Source of the DNA: Schizochytrium sp. TIO01
Lineage: Eukaryota > Sar > Bigyra > Thraustochytrida > Thraustochytriidae
Direction of reading: 5' to 3'
Assembly (NCBI GenBank): GCA_004764695.1
Contig: SMSO01000034.1
Span: forward strand, 1,567,501 to 1,631,500
Length of the DNA: 64,000 nucleotides
The translations under genes and the position numbers were made by a program. Shown here one piece after another: positions 10,667 to 21,000 of this stretch (positions within the stretch are counted from its first letter, which is position 1; every line of letters starts with the position of its first letter). A model generated the notes under the pieces. That model saw only the letters and a program-made list of their open reading frames with translations. It did not search any database and had not been told where the DNA came from.

Positions 10667-10927
10667 TTATAGCTTTGGAGGAATATACATCGGTAGCACC
10701 TCAGATGTCTCAAGCCGTGGTCTCGAAAGCGTTGACCTGGTCTTAATTATGGGCGAAAAAAATAATGGTTTGGTAAGCTGAGCTGCATCTGACTCGTGGT
10801 TCTTGACCTGCTTTTCATTCCCTGAAAGAGAAGATCTCGTACCAACTTCAGTCATACTCCTAATACGAATAACTATCATGGACGGCGCTGAGTTCTGAGC
10901 AGCGGTCTTTCCCATTTCCTCTGGCAT
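10667..10927 (-). CDS. Candidate small protein, LPIY family copy D (divergent)
   Basis: An 86-aa ORF (first ATG 10927, TAA at 10667-10669) that ends RPRLETSEVLPMY plus IPPKL, matching the C-terminal signature of copies A-C. The N-terminal half is longer and diverged. A segment MIVIRIRSMTEVGTR may correspond to the M-F-P-R-V-V-R-R...G-T-R part of copy B, with about 33 extra residues inserted before the C-terminal motif. Those extra residues could be a retained intron or a true insertion. I could not identify convincing splice sites. Arg-Pro-Arg-Leu uses aga-cca-cgg-ctt, again different codons. Function unknown. Confidence 0.4.
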   Translation of the reverse strand: MPEEMGKTAAQNSAPSMIVIRIRSMTEVGTRSSLSGNEKQVKNHESDAAQLTKPLFFSPIIKTRSTLSRPRLETSEVLPMYIPPKL

Positions 10928-13560
10928 GAGGTTGCCGACCCACAAAACGGTGAAATACAGTTTGGGTTTTGTCGGAGCTTCAATTTAGCTGAAGCTTGAT
11001 TCATAAGGCCATATTGGTTTATTTATGTAACAATGCCAGGTAGGCATTTTATTCGACGGCTTTCACTATTTCGGCATGATTATGGATACCAGTTGACAGA
11101 AAGTGCTATTCACCTAGCGCAAACAAAAAAGGATATCAAAACGTATTCCATGTTCCGATTTCATAAATCATACCGAGGAAATAGCCCGAAATCCTCATAA
11201 ACACAAAGCGGTGAGAGTTTCTTTGCAAGGAGGATAAGGTTGCAACTCTTATGTTTGAGGCTGTCGTTGATTTTTTTCATTATGTATTATCCATATTTTT
11301 TCTTATGAAGTATTTGCCATAAACGAAGACGAAGAGTCTAGTAATACTGACAAAGAAGAAGCAAGACTCGTTAATATTACTTGAGGTGTCAAGTACTGTC
11401 TGAGATTTTGCGGGTTCAAGAACATGTTACATTGTTAGTTTAAAAAGTGGTGGACGTACGTCAGAGCCAAGATAAAAATCTTAGGTATTTACTGATTTTC
11501 AATCTTTTCTCTTTCTCTGTTTAATTCATTAACACATTCTCAACAGAACAGATGTACCAGTAATCATGCCGAATTAACAACTTTATAAACTGCAGCATTC
11601 AAGCTGGGCAGGCCTTAGAAAGGAACTCAGTCATGATTAGACATAGCATGCCAAACTAACCCATGAATGTATTGTGCATATTTGTCCTTATTGCACTGAC
11701 GCGTTTTGCAAAGTGCATGCAAATGACTTTTAACTCCTTTTTTTCTTTCTTTTTTTTTAAACAAACAGATATCTATGGATAATCAAGATAACAGGCAAAG
11801 GCAAAATAATAGTATCACTAAGAAGCGAAGTCTGCCCTCAATATGCTTCGAGCTAATGGTATGCGCCTCATAAATAAGATGTGCCGTTGTGAACTAACCA
11901 TGCGCATCTTTAGCTTGAAAAAGCCTAGAATGAAAAAAGAGCGCACATCACGATAGCCAGATGTGCAAGGTCGGTTAGTTTATCTTATCGAATTAGGATT
12001 TTGAATATAAACAACTGTAAGAGCACTGGAACACTATTCTCATCATGTAAAAGACATCAACATAATTGATGGCAGGATCAATTGCCGAGATCTATTCACC
12101 GATGAGTCCAGATGGGATTAGATAGCGGCTTCTCGGCACTACAATATTGGGGGGGACTTGCATTTTGTGTACCATATAGCTATGCTGTGCTATTTTGACC
12201 TTCTGGTTTTTTCTTCGAAATATTGTTACCCTGGCAGTTGAATGCATGAAGGTTACCTGCTGAAATCAACACGCCCTCGTCTGAGAAGAAGGAATCCAGG
12301 TTTTAAATCAATGGCAACGTTCTACTCTGTCGAGACTTCTTAACCGTTTAATGAATGAGTCGGGAGAAAACCAAGGGAGCCGCGCGAAAGGACGAAGAGC
12401 CAAATTCAACCTACTAGTCAGACATGTGTGCATATAATTCAGATATTTCTTGTGTCAGCTCGCTAGCTCGCTAGCCAGTCTAAATCTTTGTCGGTGAACC
12501 TCTCACTCAAGCTTAGTTGCTTCGAGCACGTAGCTTCAAACAAAGGGCCATTGGGTTTTATCTACAATACTAAAGGAGTGGCAAGAATCCGAGCTAGTGT
12601 CAAATTAGATTTCGCGTATATGCACTTGCCTTCAGTTTCACTTGTACCCCACCGATTTCCAAAGGAACATACTGTGTTGGGACAGCTCAACTCGGAATCA
12701 CTGTGGCGTCAATGTTGCACTTAAATGGATGATTGGCTTCAAATAAGTTAAATAAGTTAATTGTCTTGCGTTTATTACATATCATTAAACTTAGCACCAC
12801 TAAGGTCATCACTTCTAAATGACTTATCCAGGCTACTAAGGGCAGCCGTCGTGCCAAACTAGGTGAAGATTTAACATATTGATTCAACATTATTTAGCTA
12901 GCCTTGGTTCGGCTTAAAGATTGACAACAGCTTGGTATGATGTTAACCCATCGATACAACAGCTGAGAATAAAAGCTTAGCTTTACACGCCATAGGGTTA
13001 TGGCTAAAGAATTTTTCACCGCGCCAGCTTTTGGCAAAGTTGAATATCCATTCCCATAACCCCAGTGGGCGAAACTCCACTATAAGAGTATGAGATTTTC
13101 AGCTCCTCTCGAGTTGACCCAGATCTTGCATCATGTCAAACCCGAGACTCCTCCAGGCCATGAATTTTTTAAGGCAATCTCGCTATTTAGAAACCCGCAG
13201 TGAAATCAGATGCTGCCAAATGCAGCAACAGATGCCTTGGCATACATTGAAAACCTTGGCATTGATTCAATTAAGGGTATGCTACGCAAGTTACAGGTTT
13301 CTCTTTAAGTTTCCCGTTACATTCTTGTTTTACATAGAAAGTCACGAGTTTTGAGCCAGCAAGTACATTTTCAGATATTTCTTCTCCTAATAAAACTTTG
13401 AAAACTGTAGAGTAGACAAAAAAATATCAAGTTTGTTTTAGAACTCCATCAGAACATACGCACCAGATTCACGCGTACGAGAGCTGGCTTGCGAAAAAAG
13501 TCGCCAGTTCGAACCCGGCCTAGCATATAAATACGAACAGCCTTATGTTACAATTTTAAG

Positions 13561-13597
13561 TTCTTCTTTTCTTTTCTTTTCTTTTCTTTCTTTTCTA
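13561..13597. repeat. (TTTTC)n microsatellite
   Basis: Short pyrimidine tract of CTTTT units. Confidence 0.85.
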
Positions 13598-14186
13598 TTA
13601 CCTGGTACTTTAAAGAACCCCGTAACGGGCAGTTTTATACTGCATGTTTGTGACAGGTTACTTAGAAATGGCTTCTTTCTGATCAGCGATATCCTGCAGT
13701 CCTTAGGTAATGTATTTGCTTGCCACTATACGAGGGGGGGGGCGAACCAGTGGCTTCCCACAACGACTTGGCACACTAGCTTGATTGCCTAGCTTACACA
13801 TCATCACTCACCAGTAAGGTAACAACTGATGCTCGCTTGCTTACTTACATAAACGAGCTTCATTGCATCCTCAGGTTCCAAGAAGCTGATTGAATCATGA
13901 ACCAGAGCTTGATTTTTCTCCGGCAATAAACCTCGACACATTCACAAACTCTACATGAACTACAGCGCACGCCTTCTCCCTGGACATTATTTGTCATTTG
14001 AAGGAGCCAGAAGGGCTAAAGCTGCTTCCTTTTCAGACTAACGGGCAATGAATGCTGGCTTCCATTTTATGAGCACTACTGCTAAATAGATAGTGTACGC
14101 TAATTTTAGAGAGAGAAAAGAGCAGGTAGCTAGTATTACAACTATGCTATTTACTTAAACCTCATTTCTCCATCGCTCCGCTGCAT

Positions 14187-14253
14187 AAAATTTAATTTAA
14201 AAAAAAAAAATGTTGGAATTTCCCCCCCCTTTTTTTTTTAAATAAAAATTAAA
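14187..14253. repeat. Imperfect A/T inverted repeat with C-rich loop
   Basis: A left arm of A-rich sequence (ending in twelve A) and a right arm beginning with ten T flank a loop that includes eight C. The arms can pair as a long A:T hairpin. Confidence 0.6.
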
Positions 14254-15044
14254 GCGCGCTGATTCTCCAACAAGAAGTTTTCCATATTTGTTAAGATAGC
14301 GCAACGCATTGATTTTGTTTTGTTTCTTTAGCGATTTTTAAATATTCGGACAGGAAATACTACCGCTAGGTTGTATATAACTTTCGAACAAGCAAAACGA
14401 AAACCCAGATGTAATAATCTCACCTATAGATGTTCGACAGAGGCCAAAGGGGCAGAAGCCAGGCACCAGCCTTCATATACGTCACAACCGCATTGGAACC
14501 ATCAGGAGCTCCAGCAAACTTGCAAACCCAGATTCTAAGGGATGCGCTCTAGGCTTAGCTTTGAGCAAATCACAATGCCACTCAAGAACGATGTATGTGA
14601 ATCATGCTATTGCAGACTTGTACGAAGGGAAGGCATGGGTGTTTGTCCCAAGCCAAAAGCAAAGCCATATCGTCAGAGGCTATTTATTGTAGAGGTCCTC
14701 CCCATCTATGTTCCAGCTTGACCACAATAAATCTGGTGCAGATGATATTCGAGGTTCTTCGGTGCCGATCTACGAATACTTAAAGAAAATAAATATGGAA
14801 AACTGTACAATTTAAATTTGACACAGCGGCTATGCCTAATTTTCAACAAGTCTTGCGGACCCCGGATTAATTTCGAGTCAGAATTGGTCAATCAGGTATA
14901 TCTGTTGAGTTGAGGTCTGGAATGTGACAGCGCATACATGCTACGTAACCCTTCAAACGGGTAGTAAAGATGGAACATCTCTGTTGAATAGCTTTATTAG
15001 ATATGAAATATCATGTTTTAGTTTATATACTTGCACATGAATAG

Positions 15045-18000
15045 CTACTTATTCGTAGAATCCATTTCTAAATTATCTCTGGTCACTGACGGAAATATAC
15101 CATTACAATACTGTGCCGTCTCTTTGACAAGGTCGTCTAGCATAAGATCAGCAACCTTGGAGATAATATCCCATTCCTCTTGCTCGCTTTGCATCCATTC
15201 CTCATCTCGTTCGAGGAGATCAGAACAAATCACATTTTCCAAGCGTTCATAAGGATCCATGGTCCACAACGCACTACTGGACCATCTAGAGTTATCATAT
15301 ACCTCGCTAAAGTAATCAAGTGCGCCCCCCTCAGCACCTCCATTCAACAGTACAGGCGCGATACTCGGTCCAGATTCGAGCCTATCCCATCGTAAGACAC
15401 GCTTCAGTACATCATCTACAAGAGTCTCTAAAGGTGGTACAGGAGCGCGTAGCCGGATCGCTTGTCGAAAAGGAACATGGGCCCAGGAACCCGATTTCTC
15501 AACTGGAATCTTTGTTCCATAACGCTGCCCTAACAAAATTTCCTCCAATGAGCTATTAACTAAGTCAAAAAGCATTTTGTTGTTGATCTGCAGATATTCA
15601 GGATTTTTATCTGCGCGTTCCATCTCCAAATAAAAGCTCACATCAAGTGCCTCCCCGGCGCTCTCAGTTTGCATCTGAACCGCCTGTTTCCATTCTTCAA
15701 ATATGGCACGCCCTCCATTCTCCTCAACCATATCGAATAGTCTCCGCACGTACATATCCGTGTAAGATGTCCAGTCATAATAGCCCTCATCTTCATCACG
15801 CTCGGATTCAAGATACTCAGGTTCTTCTGCTCCGTCAGTCACTCCTGTTGTATCAGTATCGTCATACGTAGCTTGTGCATCTCGTTCGGCATAATCAAAG
15901 GATGAAGCTGTGTCGTCCTCGACCAAGGCTGTATTATCAGTCTTAAAAGATTCCACAATAGCAATGTCATTTACTTCCCTCTCGCCTAAAATACCTTGAG
16001 CCATATCAATCGCTGACTCGAGGCTTTGAGCAATATCATGTGGTTCTTCAGCTAAGGGCAAAAACGAATCGGTTTTTTTGGAATGCATTTGAATACCATC
16101 TTCAAGACCATCTTCAAGAACAACATCGTTATCTTTCGCGTCTCTCGTGAAATCAGAACTACTAATTTCGAGGTTGTGAGCTTCGCCTGGCTTGGAAAAT
16201 GCTTGCTGAATTAGCTCCGGGAGAAGCATAGCAGTCAGCTTGTCTGCAAGCTCTGCTTTTTGGGCGCGGCGTGCCTCAAATGTGACCCGGCCATCTTCTA
16301 ATGGCTCACCTCCACCTTGCGCCTCTTTAAATGTTGCAGTCTCTACAGAGCCATTGTCAAGTTGGTGTGGACTTTTGTGGAACTCTCCGTCTCCAGCTTT
16401 GTGGCGCTCTTTAGGTAAGGACGAAAACGACTCGTTTTCGTCTATGTTGTGCTCCCCATCCTCATCTGCGCTATATATGCCATCCTCACCTGAATTTTCA
16501 ATATCACTCACTTCAGGTCCTTGGTGTTTCTTAATGGTCTTTATACCAGGTTCCTCCACTTTTTCTACCACTTCGCGTACATCGCCATCACTTTCTTTAT
16601 CACTACCTTCACTGATATCTTTGACCACAGCCTCTGGCATTTCTGCATGAGCTATACCTCTAATCAACTCTTCATGCACCGAGTCCATCTCCTGTGCCAA
16701 CTGGGTATCTTGAGGGTTTTGATCAATGCTAACACTAATGGGATTAAGAGGCTCGCCATCTAACATAATTTTGCCCGAATCATGGATTTCGCTACCGAAG
16801 TGCTGTGTCTCCGAAATACCATGATTTTCTTCTTTGGAAGAGATAAGCTCAGCATGGTGGTTGGCCGGGCCAACACGACTTGGAGCCCTAACTCGGCAAA
16901 TTTCAAATTCATCAATACTTGCAAAAGAGTCTGCTGCAAGGTTTGCTATCATTCCTGCAACCTCCGGATCTTCACCTTCGTCCTCATTACTCTGACCGTC
17001 GATAATGTTTTCCTCATGAGCAGCCCTTGCTCCAGTAAGATTGCTGTCTTGATTCTCATTTGCCTCCGTACCATCGAGCTCGGCCTGCCGTTCATTAGGC
17101 CCAACTGACTCTAGAAGGGCAACAGCTGACTCATCAAATTCATCATCATTAATATCGCCAGCTTCGCTCATCTGGTCCCAATCATCGGCAAGAGGAACTG
17201 CATCATGAACGAGCGAGGCGCCAATCGATGACACTTGGCCTGATCCGAAACTGTCAGAGTAAGCGCTTGAAGTAACAGTGCTTTGGGCCAGTGCAGTTTC
17301 CAGGGCAGCTATTTCTCGATCAGTTTCCATGATCTCTTGCTCGAGATCACGTTCAAATTTACGTTGGTCATGATGTGACTGTCGTAGAGAGTGTTTTTCC
17401 TGCAATTTCCCTAGAGCAGCACGTTTGATTTCAAGCGCATTCTCGAGGTTGTGAATTCTTTCGGCGCGAAGTTCCATACTTTCTTGCATAGCTAAACCAC
17501 GGGAAGATAGTGAAGAGGAGGCTGGCTCCGCTCTACCAGCAACTGCATTCGACTCGAAGAACCTTGATTGACCAGGCATTTTTATAGGGCTTGATCGAAT
17601 ATCACCGTCAGCCGGGAGAGAAGCATTTGTCAAAAGGGGAGAAAGATGGTCCAGGCTTTGGTTGGAAGCAGCAATATCGTGTGTGTCAACACGAAGAGGC
17701 TCCGGAACCTTTTCTTTACCCACAATGGTAGCACGCTCATCTTCTTCGTCTTCTTCATCTTCAAAGCTTTCTTCATACTCCGTCGTTTCTTCTACGGTAC
17801 GAGCTGAAGAAACTACTTGACTTTGCTCATAATGTGTATCTAGCTCTTCGTCTACTTCCTCATCATATACATTGGAAGGAAGGCTTGATTTTGATTTTTG
17901 AACTTGGTCAAGATCCTCATCGATGACTTCTTCATCGTCATCATCAAACATGCCTTGACTAATGAGATCTTCCGCAACGCTGGACACTACCGATCTAGAG

Positions 18001-21000
18001 TGCGCATTATCTGCACTTTTCACAGAACGAGCGACATTGGAAGTGCCACTATCATACTCACTCTCAATCTCAGATTTGTATACATTTCCATCATCCTCGA
18101 ATGATGCACTATATTGAATACTGTCACGCTCCGAAATGTTACCCTTACTATCCCGAGGACTCTGCAAAGCTTGGGTTATATTTGGCAACATTTGTTCACC
18201 CATCAACGCTGGAGCTGGGCTCGTTGGTGAAAGCGATGCGCCATCAGATCCCATTAAAGAAGCCGCAGCTTTCAAGAACAAGGCATCTCTCTCTGGAGAA
18301 GACAAAGGCAGATCAAAGGAACCTTGCTTTTGACGAAATTGCATTGTTTCATGGTATAAAGTGCTCAACGTTTGCTTGTGCTTTCGGTAGCTAAGTTCCT
18401 CTTTATAGTATTGTTCTGTCAAGGCGGCACGCTCACTGTCAATCGAAGCCTTATTCATCCAGAAGTTTGTTTCAATTTTCCGTCGCTCCTGCTCAAGACT
18501 AGCTTCGATCTCGCGCTGCGAAGGCATTTTAATATCATTTGCACGAGGGGACATTATTCCAACCTTCTTAGGAGAGGAGTCTCCAGATCTAAAGCTACTG
18601 CCTCCTGTCTTACAGTCCTCCACCCACTGAATCATGAGTTTCTTCTGATGAATAAGCCATTTAAGCTGTTCTCTAGTTTTCTCCCGTAAAGCTTTTTCTC
18701 GCATCTTTAACAATTCCTGCTCATGCTGTCTGCGTGTAGCAGCATTCTTCCGGTAATTTCTCAACAGCTGTTTCGTAAATGCTCTAAAAGACCCATCAGC
18801 ATCTTGTTCGCTTTCAGCTAGACCCAGGTCATCATCAGACTCTCGAAGGAAAGACTCATCTGGAACGAGTTCTCGCATCAGACGTTTATCCTCAGCAGAG
18901 AGCTGAACATGGAGGAACTCATCGTTTCGGGATTGTGCAGCATGATCGAGTTCTTGTCCACGATTAAGTTTGCGGTTACTGGATTGATATACCTCGGAGC
19001 CTTCCTCGAAACCCTCTTCGGCATCTTCATCGTCAAAGCTTGAATACACCTCACCCTCAGCAGCAGATGCGAGGCTTCCTGACATGCCCAAAGTAACCAT
19101 CTTATCGGAATGGAGACGATCAACATCGACCTCGTCGATAATGCTCTGGCTTTGGGACGCCCCATCTCCCTCGTCATCACTGTCTAAATTTTCTTCAACA
19201 TCTTCACTGATTTCATCCTCGACAGATTCTTGGTGAGAGTCTTGTTTTAGAGTTTTGCCTTGTACAATTCTCGCGGAGGAAGCCGCTGTTCGCGGGCTAT
19301 CTGAAATTGAATTTACTGAAGCTGCAGCCGTGCGAGGCGAGCGGGTTGCATAAGATCCAGATGCGCTTAGAATTGATCGAGGGCTACGTGACCATGACTC
19401 CTCAACACTGACTGTTGTGCCCTGGAGGGACGGAATATCGCCACGACGAGAACTTCGTGGGGTTTCGTGGAATCCACTTGTGCTGAATTCGGTGTCGTAT
19501 TGTTCATCTTCACCTAAACTCTCGTCATCATCTTCTTCAGATTCATTGTCATCATCATCGCCTTCGTGATTTTCCTCCACTCCTGAGCTTGATTCACTGC
19601 AATATCGGCCGTGGCCTTCATCCATAGAATTTGATTTACCAGAAGGTACCAAGATCTTCTCAAGCTGAATTGGAGATGTTGAATGGGAAACCTGTCCTGG
19701 AATTGGTGAGGTTGCATGGGATTCGTAAATTGGCTTCATCTCAGCTACAGTGACAGCTGCGTCTCGACGATCGACTAGTGGGGCGTCGGATGCCATATCT
19801 CGCACATCTTTGTCAAGGGTTTGTGCACCTGTATCTCTCCGTTTGGCCTCTGCAATGGTGTCCTGAAGACTCTTTGCACGTGCTTCTGCTGCAAAAATCT
19901 GAGCTTGGGCTTGTTCATTAATGTGAGCTCTAATCTCGACTGTGCGAGCCTCTACGAGATCTTGGCTAGCCTGATAAACTGTTGCAATTTTTGCAACTTC
20001 GGCTGCGTGTCTTCGTTCATCATCCCATTGCTGCATGAGTGCTGCTGTTTCGTGCTGAGCAAGCGAGAGCGCCTGCGCATGCTCGAGCTCGTTCAAGTGT
20101 TGATGTGTCTGCTCTAGAGTCTCAAGAAGGTTTACATTTGCTAAGAGCTTCCTACGGAGGGCTCCAGGAGAAAGAGTGCGAGGTTTCTCCGAGTGCGAAG
20201 CTGACGACGTAGTGCCATCATGTTGGGACTCCTGTGTTTTCAATGGGGTTTGCAATGTTTCTTCGCCATTAAGGATGCAGCTTTTTACCTGTTCACCCTC
20301 CTCAACCTCGGATTCATAAATAGCATCATGGCTACCTCTATTATCAACGTGAACACTGTCATTAGTTTGTGGCTTTAAAGTATCGAGGATTGGTCTTTCG
20401 TCCTCTGCAGGAACTTGAAGGAGCTCGTCGTCCCATTTGAGCTCCTCTGGACGTCCTGCCTCGTCGGATGCAGTCACATGACGTTGATGATGCAGGCGTA
20501 CATGATCGGGGATTGCCTCCTTCACGGTGGCATCGTTTTCTAGATGCAGTAGCTTAGATGCTTGCTCAATTAGATCAGAGGATCCAGCAAAATGTGCTAT
20601 AGGAGGATCCTGCTTAGAATGAAGATCGTCAGCAAGCCCAATATCCTCATCTGAATTCTCGCCATCTGCTTTGGAAGATCTGCTCTGAATACTAGCTGCA
20701 GTAGAGCCACCATCCGAAGCTTCGGCGGCATCTAGATGAGCTTGACGAGCTGCCTCCTGCTGCGCTACGTAGAGATCAAGAATTCCATAAGATTTTCTCT
20801 TGACATAGGCTTCAACCTTGTCCTGTATTGGCATGCGTTGCGTATTTCTGGACGCAATGTTCTGGGCAGCCCTAAGATTGGAGAGGACAGGTCCTGCACG
20901 ACCTACCGAACCAGCAGGGCTTGTGGAGTTCTTCTGGCAGGTCGATGAGGAAGCAGAACGGAGATTGGGGTCGCGAGCAATGGCTCGTTGCAACATCTCT

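Larger units (their letters stand above)
10928..15044. other. 4.1-kb gene-poor region
   Basis: AT-rich, with short microsatellites, a G-run at about 13733-13742 and an A/T hairpin near 14187-14253. Small open frames at 12488-12724 and 13133-13354 (+) show no family features. No fifth copy of the LPIY motif was found on either strand by eye. Confidence 0.45.

Noticed and set aside
12270-12300. Plus-strand T-R-P-R-L codons resembling the microprotein motif
   Set aside because: No D/E-T or L-P-I-Y follows, opposite strand to the family, so a chance match.
13440-13530. tRNA-like B-box (AGTTCGAACCC) near 13507
   Set aside because: The T-arm pairs in only four of five positions and no matching acceptor stem or A-box is found at the right distance.
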